Source: Undibacterium sp. 5I1 (lineage in GTDB: Bacteria > Pseudomonadota > Gammaproteobacteria > Burkholderiales > Burkholderiaceae_D). From it: 64,000 nucleotides of DNA. Shown here one piece after another: positions 46,716 through 55,078 of the stretch (position 1 is the stretch's first letter; each line of letters begins with the position of its first letter). The notes under the pieces are model-generated. The model was not told where the DNA came from, did not search any database, and worked only from the letters and a program-made list of their open reading frames with translations. Where the stretch lies: NCBI RefSeq assembly GCF_034314085.1, contig NZ_JAVIWI010000001.1:2666001-2730000 (forward strand), written 5' to 3'. Position numbers and translations under genes: made by a program.

Positions 46716-47659
46716 GACGATACCTCTTCATAAGTGAAAGCACGAGCAATAGCGACTAAAATTTGTTCCAAAACCAAACCGACTAAACCAATCACAACAA
46801 TCGCAATGATGATGTGGGGAACGTTGAGATTATTCCATTCATCCCAGACCCAGAATCCGATACCGACGCCGCCAGTCAACATCTCTGCTGCAACAATGAC
46901 GAGCCAGGCAGTACCAATCGCAAGACGCACACCTGTCAACATATAGGGCAATACCGAGGGGAATAAAATCTTGGTGATAATCTTCCATTCAGATAAGTTA
47001 AGTACCCGCGCTACGTTCATATAATCTTGTGGTACTCGCTGTACACCAATCGCCGTGTTGATAATCATCGGCCAGATGGAGCAGATAAAAATAGACCAGA
47101 TTGCAGCAGGGTCAGCCGACTTAAATACCAGCAAACCGATAGGCAACCATGCCAAAGGTGAGACCGGTTTTAACAAGCTGATGATAGGATTAAACATGCC
47201 CGATAAAAACCGGAATCGGCCGATCATAAAACCCAACGGTATGCCGACGACGGCCGCCAGACCAAAGCCTAGAGCGACGCGTTTGAGGGACGCATAAATA
47301 TTCCAACCTATGCCTTGATCGTTTGGTCCGTTGCGATAAAACGGGTCTGAAAAAAGATGGATAGCCTCTTGCAAAGTGACCCATGGGGATGGGAAGGAGG
47401 TCGTTTTAAATGCGATGATTTCCCATACCAGCACTAAAAAACCAATACCAAGTAATGGTGGCAAAACACTGAGAAAAAATGGCCGCATGGAGCGTTGTTT
47501 TGAGGCCTTCTTTTCAGGTTTTTCTTTGCTCCCTGTATTTTCTATGCTCGGCATGGCGGTAACCTCTTTTACTTCATCAGCAAACTTTGCGGTGGATACT
47601 TGCTCTACGTTTGTCGTATCGCTCACAACACCATTAACGCCCTGGACCAGTGTGCTCAT
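46712..47659 (-). CDS. nrtB: Nitrate ABC transporter permease
   Basis: 315 residues with an N-terminal cytoplasmic stretch (~70 residues rich in Glu/Lys/Ser) and the binding-protein-dependent permease domain (about 115-310; [16 protein letters not shown]-like [20 protein letters not shown] holding the EAA-like loop). Likely partner of NrtA and NrtD. 8-bp gap from nrtA. Confidence 0.92.
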   Translation of the reverse strand: MSTLVQGVNGVVSDTTNVEQVSTAKFADEVKEVTAMPSIENTGSKEKPEKKASKQRSMRPFFLSVLPPLLGIGFLVLVWEIIAFKTTSFPSPWVTLQEAIHLFSDPFYRNGPNDQGIGWNIYASLKRVALGFGLAAVVGIPLGFMIGRFRFLSGMFNPIISLLKPVSPLAWLPIGLLVFKSADPAAIWSIFICSIWPMIINTAIGVQRVPQDYMNVARVLNLSEWKIITKILFPSVLPYMLTGVRLAIGTAWLVIVAAEMLTGGVGIGFWVWDEWNNLNVPHIIIAIVVIGLVGLVLEQILVAIARAFTYEEVSS

Positions 47660-47667
47660 GACGACTC

Positions 47668-49008
47668 CTATGCTTTAATCTTGAACGCTGCGGCATAGGC
47701 TGCTGGATTTTTCCCATCCCATACAGTGCCGTCGATCAGCTTGCTACTACGCATCGCCTCTTTTGGCACACTGACTTTTGCCATCGCCGCCGCATCTTTA
47801 TAAATATCGATACGATTCACTGCTTTGGCAACCGCCAGATAATCAGGATCGGTCTTCAGCAAACCCCAGCGTTTATGCTGCGTCAGGAACCACATGCCAT
47901 CGGACAGATAAGGGAAATTGACCACGCCATCATTAAAAAATTTCATGTAGTTAGGATCGTCCCAGGTTTTGCCCAAACCATTTTGATAGCGACCTAAAAT
48001 ACGCTGATTGATCACATCGACTGAGGTGTTGACATAAGACTTATCTGCGATCGTTTCTGCCATCTTATTTTTGTTGGTCAGTGAGGCGTCGATCCAGCGA
48101 CCAGCTTCTAGAATAGCGGCGGTCATCGCTCTGGCAGTATTCGGATTTTTTTGCACAAACTCAGCAGTGGTGCCCAACACTTTTTCTGGATGATCTTTCC
48201 AGATGTCTTGTGTGGTCGCAGCAGTGATGCCAATGCCATCCGCAATTGCGCGATGGTTCCATGGCTCGCCAACGCAATAGCCATCCATATTGCCGACACG
48301 CATATTGGCAACCATTTGCGGCGGCGGTACGGTGATGACTTTGGCATCCTTCATCGGATTGATGCCATAGGTCGCTAGCCAGTAATACAACCACATCGCA
48401 TGCGTACCGGTCGGGAAAGTCTGCGCGAAGGTGTATTCGCGTTTATCCATTTGCATTAGCTTGGCGAGGCCGGGGCCATCAACTGCGCCTTTATCTGCCA
48501 GCTTTTTGGACAGGGTGATTGCCTGACCATTATTGTTTAAGGTCATGAGGACATTCATGTCTTTTTTGGTACCACTGACACCCATTTGCACGCCATAAAT
48601 CAAGCCATACAAACAATGTGCCGCATCGAGTTCGCCATTGACTAATTTGTCACGTACGCTAGCCCAGGAGGATTCTTTGCTCGGTATGATTTTGATGCCG
48701 TATTTTTTATCAAAGCCCAGCACCGATGCCATGACCACCGAAGCGCAATCAGTAAGTGGGATGAAGCCAATACGGACTTCTTCTTTTTCCGGCTTGTCGG
48801 AACCTGCTGCCCACACACCGCCTGTCGATAAACCCATCATGCTAGCTCCTGCAAGTAAGCTGGCACTTTGCACAACGCTACGACGCTTGAGATTGATTGC
48901 CTGATCATCGTGACCGCCTTCATTATTGTCGGAATGAGTTATTGCGTCGCTACTTGCTTGCTTGATTGCCTGCTTTCGTACCTGCTTCGGTGTTTTGTGA
49001 TTCGACAT
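47668..49008 (-). CDS. nrtA: Nitrate ABC transporter substrate-binding protein (Tat-exported)
   Basis: 446 residues. A Tat-type signal (KRRSVVQSASLLAGASMMG, about 41-60) after a ~40-residue polar lead, then an NrtA/CmpA-type binding protein (VRIGFIPLTDCASVVMAS near 77, GELDAAHCLYGLIYG near 126). It would hold nitrate in the periplasm for NrtBD. First gene of the nitrate operon, placed right behind the ANTAR leader. Because it has an export signal it is not the cytoplasmic sensor NasS, a close relative. Confidence 0.92.
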   Translation of the reverse strand: MSNHKTPKQVRKQAIKQASSDAITHSDNNEGGHDDQAINLKRRSVVQSASLLAGASMMGLSTGGVWAAGSDKPEKEEVRIGFIPLTDCASVVMASVLGFDKKYGIKIIPSKESSWASVRDKLVNGELDAAHCLYGLIYGVQMGVSGTKKDMNVLMTLNNNGQAITLSKKLADKGAVDGPGLAKLMQMDKREYTFAQTFPTGTHAMWLYYWLATYGINPMKDAKVITVPPPQMVANMRVGNMDGYCVGEPWNHRAIADGIGITAATTQDIWKDHPEKVLGTTAEFVQKNPNTARAMTAAILEAGRWIDASLTNKNKMAETIADKSYVNTSVDVINQRILGRYQNGLGKTWDDPNYMKFFNDGVVNFPYLSDGMWFLTQHKRWGLLKTDPDYLAVAKAVNRIDIYKDAAAMAKVSVPKEAMRSSKLIDGTVWDGKNPAAYAAAFKIKA

Positions 49009-49037
49009 AATTGTGCTCCAGCATAAAAAATCGGGAC

Positions 49038-49092
49038 AAAAAAAAGGCGCCTGACCAGCAAACTCAAAAGAGTTGCATGGAAAGACACCTTT
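49038..49092 (-). terminator. Regulated terminator in the nrtA leader
   Basis: On the minus strand AAAGGTGTC (49092-49084) pairs with GGCGCCTTT (with two G-U pairs), followed by eight T residues (49045-49038). An inner hairpin AACTC/GAGTT sits in the loop. It comes after two ANTAR-type hairpins and 29 bp before the nrtA start codon, so readthrough would decide expression of the nitrate operon. Confidence 0.85.
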
Positions 49093-49100
49093 GTCTGATA

Positions 49101-49148
49101 CGAACCGACCGCCGTTAGCCTGATTCGCAATTGCGCCATCGTTGGCGC
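49101..49148 (-). promoter_or_regulatory. ANTAR-binding twin-hairpin leader
   Basis: Two successive hairpins on the minus strand: P1 (49148-49133) GCGCC-AACGAT-GGCGC and P2 (49127-49101) with loop AACGGC closed by GGCT/GGTC-type pairs and an outer stem CGAATC/GGTTCG. Both loops are hexaloops with A at position 1 and G at position 4, the feature known to be recognised by ANTAR antiterminator proteins such as NasR. They are followed directly by the terminator, and the ANTAR gene nasT lies next door. Confidence 0.85.
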
Positions 49149-49161
49149 TTGCTATTCCTAA

Positions 49162-49177
49162 TGCAAATGCCGTGCCA
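49162..49177 (-). promoter_or_regulatory. Sigma-54 promoter of the nitrate operon
   Basis: TGGCACGGCATTTGCA on the minus strand is a full match to the -24/-12 consensus TGGCAC-N5-TTGCA. Transcription would start near 49151, which places the P1 hairpin at the very 5' end of the message. Confidence 0.88.
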
Positions 49178-49257
49178 TGGTTTTTTTCAGGATTTTTCTA
49201 CATTTAAAGCGTTTAAAATATTCTTTTACCAATAAAAATTGATTTAAATTCGCTGAC

Positions 49258-49274
49258 TGCACGTAAATGCGGCA
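49258..49274. promoter_or_regulatory. Possible NtrC site
   Basis: TGCCGCATTTACGTGCA (minus strand) keeps TGC-N2-C and GTGCA of the NtrC consensus TGCACY-N5-GGTGCA. It lies about 85-95 bp upstream of the sigma-54 promoter, the normal distance for an enhancer. A palindrome GTGCGCCGCAC follows at 49283-49293. One half-site is weak. Confidence 0.45.
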
Positions 49275-49313
49275 CTTAATTTGTGCGGCGCACTATTTTT
49301 GTACGCATCAAAA

Positions 49314-49973
49314 TCAGCCCAGAAGATCGGCGACATCCAACATACGCTGCGCCAGATCGACCAGTTTCAGGTTTTTTTCCATCGCTTGCTTGCGCAGTTT
49401 TTGATACGCATCGTTCTCTGACAAATGGTAGCGCTCCATCAACAAACCTTTGGCGCGTTCGATGGTTTTGCGCTCTGCCAGCTTCGCCTTGGTATCCGAC
49501 AGCTCGGAACGCAACTTTTGATCCGCATTGAAGCGCGCCATCGCAACATCCAGCACTGGCTTAATACGTTCGGCATGCAAGCCAGCGACGACATAGGCAG
49601 AAACGCCCGCTTCCATCGCGGCAGCCATATTGGATTGATTGCCGTCCTCGGTGAACAAGACGATGGGTCTGGGCGCGTCGCGGGTCGCCAGCACCATGTG
49701 TTCCAGCACATCGCGTGAGTCGGATTCTGCATCAATAATGATCATGTCGGGCTGTAACTGCGCGATGCGATCTATCATGTAGAAATCGCCTGGAATAGAG
49801 GCAATGATGTTATAGCCAGCTTGCAGTAAGCCAATGCGCAAGGCTCGTGAGCGCGCCAACTGCGCCTGTACCTGCGGGTCTTGCTCATCCTCATGCAAGA
49901 CGACCGTGTTCACCACCACAATCTTGAGGCTGGGTGGGGTTGCACCAGAATCTGTAGGCTTACGGTTGGTCAT
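49314..49973 (-). CDS. nasT: ANTAR-domain antiterminator, NasT type
   Basis: About 219 residues from ATG 49973; a longer frame to 50075 is less likely. N-terminal receiver-like domain (about 20-150; PDMIIIDAESDSRDVLEH, then PIVLFTEDGNQSNMAAAMEAGVSAYVV) and C-terminal ANTAR domain (about 155-215; ERKTIERAKGLLMERYHLSENDAYQKLRKQAM). NasT binds twin-hairpin leaders to prevent termination when nitrate is present; in Azotobacter and Paracoccus it is held by the nitrate sensor NasS. The target leader lies 165 bp downstream on the same strand. No nasS is seen beside it. Confidence 0.92.
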   Translation of the reverse strand: MTNRKPTDSGATPPSLKIVVVNTVVLHEDEQDPQVQAQLARSRALRIGLLQAGYNIIASIPGDFYMIDRIAQLQPDMIIIDAESDSRDVLEHMVLATRDAPRPIVLFTEDGNQSNMAAAMEAGVSAYVVAGLHAERIKPVLDVAMARFNADQKLRSELSDTKAKLAERKTIERAKGLLMERYHLSENDAYQKLRKQAMEKNLKLVDLAQRMLDVADLLG

Positions 49974-50119
49974 CTGATCCCAATGCTTGCTGGTAGTATT
50001 GCTAGTAGTCGCTATAATTCTGGTCTTGCGCGAAATTGGCATGTTCTGTTGAACACACTTGTTGGGAACAGACATGCAAGAATCGCTCCACTCTGTTACA
50101 AATTACCAGAAAAAAATCT

Positions 50120-51160
50120 ATGATCGTTCTTGGCATTGAATCTTCTTGTGACGAAACCGGTCTCGCTTTGTATGACACCGAGCACGGTTTATTGTCGCAT
50201 GCCTTGCACTCACAAATTGCGATGCATCAAGAATACGGCGGTGTGGTGCCAGAGCTGGCATCGCGTGATCATATTCGTCGCGCCATTCCTTTGTTAGAAG
50301 AGGTGCTGAGTGATGCCGGGTTGTCACGTGACCAGATTGACGCGATTGCCTATACCCAAGGCCCTGGTCTGGCAGGTGCTTTATTAGTAGGCGCATCGGT
50401 TGCTTGCGGACTTGGCCTAGCCTTGGATAAGCCAGTCTTAGGTATACATCACCTTGAAGGACACCTGCTGTCGCCTCTATTGGCGAGTAAGCCGCCGGAA
50501 TTTCCATTTATTGCTTTGCTGGTATCCGGTGGTCATACGCAATTGATGCGGGTAGATGGTGTAGGCCAGTATCAGTTATTGGGAGAAACGCTGGACGATG
50601 CCGCCGGCGAAGCTTTCGACAAATCTGCCAAGCTGCTTGGTTTAACTTATCCAGGCGGCCCTGCGATTTCGCGTTTAGCCGAATCTGGCGATCCATTGGC
50701 GTATAAATTCCCACGTCCGATGTTGCACTCCAAAGATTTAAACTTCAGTTTTTCCGGCTTGAAGACAGCCGTACTGACCGTCGTCAAAAATCACCCTAAC
50801 TCGGTCAATGGATTGCTTGGTGATCAAGACAAAGCCAATATTGCACGTGGTTTTGTGGATGCTTTGGTGGATGTACTGGTAGCAAAATGCGTCACTGCGA
50901 TGAAAGAGCATGGGATGAAACGGCTGGTGATTGCCGGCGGCGTCGGTGCTAACTCACAGCTACGCAGCGCACTCAATGCCGCCGCACAGAAAAAACGCTT
51001 TCAGGTTTTTTATCCAGAGCTGGAATTCTGTACCGACAACGGCGCGATGATCGCTTTTGCGGGTGCCATGAGGCTCAAAAAAAATCCCGCTCTGGCGCAG
51101 CGGGACTATAGTTTTAATGTACGGCCTCGATGGCCTTTGCATGGGCTGGCTGCGGCTTAA
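50120..51160 (+). CDS. tsaD: tRNA N6-threonylcarbamoyladenosine synthase subunit TsaD
   Basis: 346 residues from ATG 50120; the frame opens earlier but [14 protein letters not shown] is the invariant TsaD start. Metal-binding [11 protein letters not shown] (near 111) and [13 protein letters not shown] in the C-terminal half fit the ASKHA fold. With TsaB, TsaC and TsaE it makes t6A37 in ANN-decoding tRNAs; tsaE is at 62.6 kb. Divergent from nasT, 146 bp apart. Confidence 0.96.
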   Translation: MIVLGIESSCDETGLALYDTEHGLLSHALHSQIAMHQEYGGVVPELASRDHIRRAIPLLEEVLSDAGLSRDQIDAIAYTQGPGLAGALLVGASVACGLGLALDKPVLGIHHLEGHLLSPLLASKPPEFPFIALLVSGGHTQLMRVDGVGQYQLLGETLDDAAGEAFDKSAKLLGLTYPGGPAISRLAESGDPLAYKFPRPMLHSKDLNFSFSGLKTAVLTVVKNHPNSVNGLLGDQDKANIARGFVDALVDVLVAKCVTAMKEHGMKRLVIAGGVGANSQLRSALNAAAQKKRFQVFYPELEFCTDNGAMIAFAGAMRLKKNPALAQRDYSFNVRPRWPLHGLAAA

Positions 51161-51218
51161 TTCAGCTGGTTGCACTCAATCTGCCGAATGTATAAAGCAT
51201 AGCCTTACTCAAAAATGG

Positions 51219-51683
51219 TTATTTGTAGATACCACAACCGATGATGACGTTTTCGTATTTTTCGACATACATCGACTTAGATTCTATTTGTTTACTAATA
51301 GGATTCAAGAATCGGTAGTCTTGCCATCCGCTGCCCTTTTTCTTAGCGATCTCAATCCTGTCCTTAATGAAGGATTTTCCATCTTCGTCCTTGAGTTCTA
51401 TCATGTCTTTCCCGACCATTTTAGGATTCAAGTGCGCCAAATTTTTTCCCGCCATATCGTAGACGACGACATAGAGATCTTTGTCTGAATACTGCCCATC
51501 ACGCTTATTGATTTCTGCAACGGTGGCGTCAACGCTGGTTTTTTTCATCGCTGCAATCACCTTTTGCACCATCGCTTTTGCTTCTGTTGCAGTACCATGC
51601 TCCGCAGCAGAGGCTGAGTTCAATAGTAGAAAAAAAGAGGCTGCAACTAAGGTGATTGTGGACGAAGCAAATTTCTTAATCAT
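51219..51683 (-). CDS. Periplasmic single-Cache-domain protein
   Basis: 154 residues from ATG 51683 with AGGAGA ahead (a longer frame starts at 51713 without one). Signal peptide (about 1-26, ending NSASA), then one small Cache-2-like domain (about 35-150; AVVYD-type segment YVVVYDMAGKNLAHLNPKMVGKD and WQDYRFLNPISKQIESKSMYVEKY). Such free-standing sensors often bind small ligands; partner unknown. Stand-alone between tsaD and plsY. Confidence 0.82.
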   Translation of the reverse strand: MIKKFASSTITLVAASFFLLLNSASAAEHGTATEAKAMVQKVIAAMKKTSVDATVAEINKRDGQYSDKDLYVVVYDMAGKNLAHLNPKMVGKDMIELKDEDGKSFIKDRIEIAKKKGSGWQDYRFLNPISKQIESKSMYVEKYENVIIGCGIYK

Positions 51684-51867
51684 AGTATGTCTCCTGAATG
51701 AAAGAAAAAGCAAAAACTACAAATGGCTTAGGCTGCATTGTTAGTATGTCCTAGCTTTTTTATTATCAGACATATCAAGTGCAATGGCGAGGCAAACTTT
51801 TCGTCACAGCACGGAGATGACACATCAACAATCAGGCTTTGAAGAAATTTTCTGTGGCGAGATAGGA

Positions 51868-52473
51868 TCAGGTCTTTTTACTACCTAGGCGACTTTCTTT
51901 ACCGTTAATCAAATTCAGGATATTTTGATAGTGACGGTACACCAATAAAGCGCTCATCACTACAACAGCAGCAAGTTTGATATTCAAGCCAAACATCAAG
52001 AAACAATAAAACGGTGCAAACACTGAGGCAATTAAAGCCGCAAGGGACGAATACCGGAACGCAAACGCGATAATTACCCAGGTCGCCAAAGTCGCCAGAC
52101 CCAACCAAGGATTCAGCGCCAGCAACACACCCAACGCTGTTGCCACACCTTTGCCACCGACAAATTTAAAAAATACCGGCCAAAGGTGTCCGATGAAAAC
52201 CGCAATTGCGACCAGCGCAACCGCGTTATCATCCAATCCAAATGACGGCCCCAGTTTGATCGCCAACCAAACGGCTAACCAACCTTTAAATCCATCACCC
52301 AATAAAGTCAAAATTGCCGCGGCCTTATTACCGCTGCGCAGCACATTAGTAGCACCGGGATTTTTTGATCCATAAGTACGAGGATCAGCAAGCCCAAACG
52401 CATGACTGACAACCACCGCAAACGACACGGATCCGATAAGGTAAGCGGCAATCACCGCGAGCAAAGTAGGCAT
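51868..52473 (-). CDS. plsY: Acyl-phosphate:glycerol-3-phosphate acyltransferase PlsY
   Basis: 201 residues, 5-7 membrane helices, with [12 protein letters not shown] (about 36-47, glycine/asparagine loop), [21 protein letters not shown] (about 95-115) that form the phosphate and glycerol-phosphate sites of PlsY. It starts phosphatidic acid synthesis by acylating glycerol-3-phosphate from acyl-phosphate. Repeat copy F lies just upstream, between it and ybaK. Confidence 0.94.
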   Translation of the reverse strand: MPTLLAVIAAYLIGSVSFAVVVSHAFGLADPRTYGSKNPGATNVLRSGNKAAAILTLLGDGFKGWLAVWLAIKLGPSFGLDDNAVALVAIAVFIGHLWPVFFKFVGGKGVATALGVLLALNPWLGLATLATWVIIAFAFRYSSLAALIASVFAPFYCFLMFGLNIKLAAVVVMSALLVYRHYQNILNLINGKESRLGSKKT

Positions 52474-52502
52474 GCAATTCTTTCTTTTGTTCTATTTAAA
52501 TT

Positions 52503-52578
52503 AAATATACTCAATACAGTATATTTTAACGTCCAATAATTATCTGGACAATATAGGGTATTTTTACTGATACTCCCC
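52503..52578 (+). repeat. TATACTCCCC palindromic repeat, copy F (short type)
   Basis: 76 bp: AAATATACT...AGTATATTT is an exact 9-bp hairpin, followed by CGTCCA...TGGACAAT, then TTTTTACTGATACTCCCC. The tail reads TACTCCCC instead of GGGGAGTA of the long type. Confidence 0.88.
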
Positions 52579-52598
52579 TAACATAGCTAATACAAGCT

Positions 52599-53090
52599 TT
52601 AATCCTCTAACGCGCATTGCACAGAAATCGCCTGCAACAACTCCACCAATAACTGCGGTGCAATTCCCACCAGATACCCGCGCCGGCCGCCGTTGATATA
52701 AATTTTTTCCAGCGTCAATATACCCTGCTCTACATACACAGGCATCTGCTTTTTTGTAGCAAATGGAGAAGTGCCTCCGACCAGATAGCCTGAATGCTTT
52801 TGCGCAATCTCTGGCTTACAGGGTTCAACTGACTTGCAGCCGATCTGACGCGCCAGATTTTTGGTCGATACCTTGCAGTCGCCATGCATAAGCACAATCA
52901 AAGGCTTAGCGGCGTCGTCTTGCATGACCAAGGTTTTGACGACCGCATGCTCATCAACACCCAATTCGCGTGCAGATACAGCGGTACCGCCATGCTCCTC
53001 ATAGGCATAGGGGTGTTCAGAAAAAACCGCCTTGTGTTTGCGCAGGAACTGCGTGGCCTGCGTCTCGGATACGTGTTCTTTTTTTGCCAA
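52599..53090 (-). CDS. ybaK: Cys-tRNA(Pro) deacylase YbaK/EbsC
   Basis: 163 residues of the YbaK/ProX fold: ATQFLRKHKAVFSEHPYAYEEHGG near the start, VVKTLVMQDDAAKPLIVLMHGD (about 50-70), GGTSPFATKKQMPVYVE (about 108-124) with the catalytic lysine region. It hydrolyses mischarged Cys-tRNA(Pro). Convergent/co-directional with plsY across repeat F. Confidence 0.92.
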   Translation of the reverse strand: MAKKEHVSETQATQFLRKHKAVFSEHPYAYEEHGGTAVSARELGVDEHAVVKTLVMQDDAAKPLIVLMHGDCKVSTKNLARQIGCKSVEPCKPEIAQKHSGYLVGGTSPFATKKQMPVYVEQGILTLEKIYINGGRRGYLVGIAPQLLVELLQAISVQCALED

Positions 53091-53171
53091 AATAGTCTCT
53101 GTCTGTCATACCAAAATCAGAATTAAATTATATCTGGATGATGCTATTGCTCAACAATATTGCCACTAAGT

Positions 53172-54125
53172 TTATCCCCGTGGATGATGCAACGCATGCA
53201 GCTTCTTCAAACGCTCTTTCGCTACATGCGTATAAATTTGGGTAGTTGAGATATCCGAATGCCCCAGCAGCAATTGTACAACCCTCAAATCGGCGCCATG
53301 GTTGAGCAGATGGGTGGCGAATGCGTGACGTAAAGTGTGTGGGGATAAGGGTGCCAGTATGCCCGCTTGCGCTGCGTATTTTTTGATCAGTATCCAAAAC
53401 ATCTGGCGTGTCATTGCGCCACCGCGGGCGGTGACGAACAACGCATCGTCTACTTGCTCGTTAAGGATTTGGGCTCTGGCTTCGCTGAGATAACGTTCTA
53501 TCCACAGTCTGGCGACTTCTCCAAATGGCACTAATCTGGTTTTATTGCCTTTGCCGGTGATGCGCAATACGCCGTCATTTAAGCTCACCTCGATAGATCG
53601 TAAGGACACCAGCTCTGTCACGCGCAAACCACAGGCATATAAGACTTCCAGCATCGTCCGGTCGCGCAAACCATAGGTGGTGCTATCGTCTGGCGCTTGC
53701 AACAAAGCAACTACCTGTGCCTCGCTTAAAGTATGTGGCAAACGGGTCGCTTGTTTAGCCGATTTAAGACGGGTACAGGGATTCGTGCTGACTAGATTTT
53801 GGCGAAACGCAAGTTGATAAAAACGTTTCAGAACAGTGACTCGGCGGTTGGCAGAAGTCGCCTTCGACACCATGTATTTCTGCGCGACATAGCTTGAAAT
53901 ATGATTGTCGTCTGCCTGGTACAAATGCTTTTGATGCTTACTGTATAACCACTCGGCAAAAAAACGCAGATCGCGTCGATAGGCTTCTAAAGAATTTTTC
54001 GCGAGACCATCTTCCAACCAGAGAGTGTCGCAAAACTGATCGATTTGTTCTTGTATTTGTGCAGGCAAAACGATAGCAACCGGGGGTTCAGTGGCCGATT
54101 CAACTTTTACCGTTCTCACTTCCAC
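53172..54125 (-). CDS. xerD: Site-specific tyrosine recombinase XerD
   Basis: 317 residues. N-terminal SAM-like core-binding domain (about 25-120; DQFCDTLWLEDGLAKNSLEAYRRDL) and catalytic domain with the R...HxxR...H/W...Y set: R in ACGLRVTELVSL, HTLRHAFATHLLNHGADLRVVQLLLGH and the nucleophile Y in TTQIYTHV. XerD with XerC resolves chromosome dimers at dif. It overlaps ogt by 10 bp, so it is the host gene and not a phage integrase. Confidence 0.93.
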   Translation of the reverse strand: MEVRTVKVESATEPPVAIVLPAQIQEQIDQFCDTLWLEDGLAKNSLEAYRRDLRFFAEWLYSKHQKHLYQADDNHISSYVAQKYMVSKATSANRRVTVLKRFYQLAFRQNLVSTNPCTRLKSAKQATRLPHTLSEAQVVALLQAPDDSTTYGLRDRTMLEVLYACGLRVTELVSLRSIEVSLNDGVLRITGKGNKTRLVPFGEVARLWIERYLSEARAQILNEQVDDALFVTARGGAMTRQMFWILIKKYAAQAGILAPLSPHTLRHAFATHLLNHGADLRVVQLLLGHSDISTTQIYTHVAKERLKKLHALHHPRG

Positions 54126-54646
54126 AAAGTCTCCTGAGTTGATTTGGTAAAGGTATCTGACACGCCCTCATGTGCCAGCAACCAGCGCTTTACACCCAGA
54201 TGGAATCCTGTCTCATCATCATGGTGTGCAAAGCCTCCCAAACCACCTGCGGCAGTCACCCGATGGCATGGAATAATCAAAGGATACCAGTTCGCACCGC
54301 AAGCTTGTCCAACGGCGCGCGGTGCTGATTGGATATGTTTCGCAATCTGACCATAAGTTCTGATCTCACCACGTGGAATGCTTGATATTGCTTGCCAGAC
54401 CTTAGTCTGAAACGGACTACCAACAGGTTTTAGGGGAAGATTAAATTTAAAATCGGCTTGTGCAAAATAACGGGTAATTTCCTGTGCGGCATTATCTGCG
54501 GTCTTATCGGTCGCCGATTTTTCTGCGAAGCGAGGTGGGAGATAGACCAGTTCGCAGATCATCTGCGACTCGGTACGAATGCCGATTGCGCCGAACGGAG
54601 CATGCACAATAGCGGAGAATAATCCGGTTTCTCTGTCGTCTTGCAT
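54116..54646 (-). CDS. ogt: Methylated-DNA-[protein]-cysteine S-methyltransferase
   Basis: About 176 residues from ATG 54646 (a longer TTG frame starts at 54661). The C-terminal half has the active-site PCHR in LIIPCHRVTAAGG (near 145), and QTKVWQAISSIPRGEIRTYGQIA (about 100-122) is the helix-turn-helix of the AGT fold. It removes O6-methylguanine or O4-methylthymine by suicide transfer to cysteine. Overlaps the xerD start. No Ada-type domain. Confidence 0.92.
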   Translation of the reverse strand: MQDDRETGLFSAIVHAPFGAIGIRTESQMICELVYLPPRFAEKSATDKTADNAAQEITRYFAQADFKFNLPLKPVGSPFQTKVWQAISSIPRGEIRTYGQIAKHIQSAPRAVGQACGANWYPLIIPCHRVTAAGGLGGFAHHDDETGFHLGVKRWLLAHEGVSDTFTKSTQETLWK

Positions 54647-55078
54647 CGTAATCCCAGGCAAAAAATAATCAAAAAGAAAAACAATTAGGCCAAAGAAAAA
54701 AGGCGCATCAGGGATGCGCCTTTAAAACATCTTTCGCGTTTCGGGCTGTTTAGCGCTAGCTCACTCTTTTAGCACTCAGCTTGTAGTAAAACGCGTGTCT
54801 CCTCAGTGTGTACGGCATGGATACCGTTTTTTGCACTACCGCCTTGTAAATTCGTTCTCTTTATTTTTTTTGATAACTTTTAATCTGCCAAGAATATAGC
54901 ACTTAATTTGCACACATTCAAACCGAATTTAAAAAGAAGCTGCACAAAAATGGGGCGTTGTTGCATATAAGTATAAATACTGAGATTGCATAAAATTATG
55001 CTGGACATCACAAATTTATTCCTCTTCATTTTTCTAAAAACCGTATTAAGCAATGCTCAATACGGTTTTATCCAACAT
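54647..55078. other. Intergenic region with hairpin and structured stretch
   Basis: 432 bp between ogt and dctM. It holds a bidirectional terminator-like hairpin (54701-54723) and, beyond it (about 54740-54890), a stretch with several small inverted repeats that could be a leader RNA or small RNA. I cannot name an RNA family for it. The rest is AT-rich and featureless. Confidence 0.45.
54699..54726. terminator. Bidirectional terminator hairpin upstream of ogt
   Basis: AAGGCGCATC/GATGCGCCTT with loop AGG, A-run on one side and T-run on the other. It lies ahead of ogt on the minus strand, so a minus-strand transcript would meet it before ogt. Confidence 0.75.

Noticed and set aside
53172..54125. 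xerD read as an integrase of a mobile element
   Set aside because: It overlaps ogt, has full XerD features, and no phage or island genes or att repeats are beside it.
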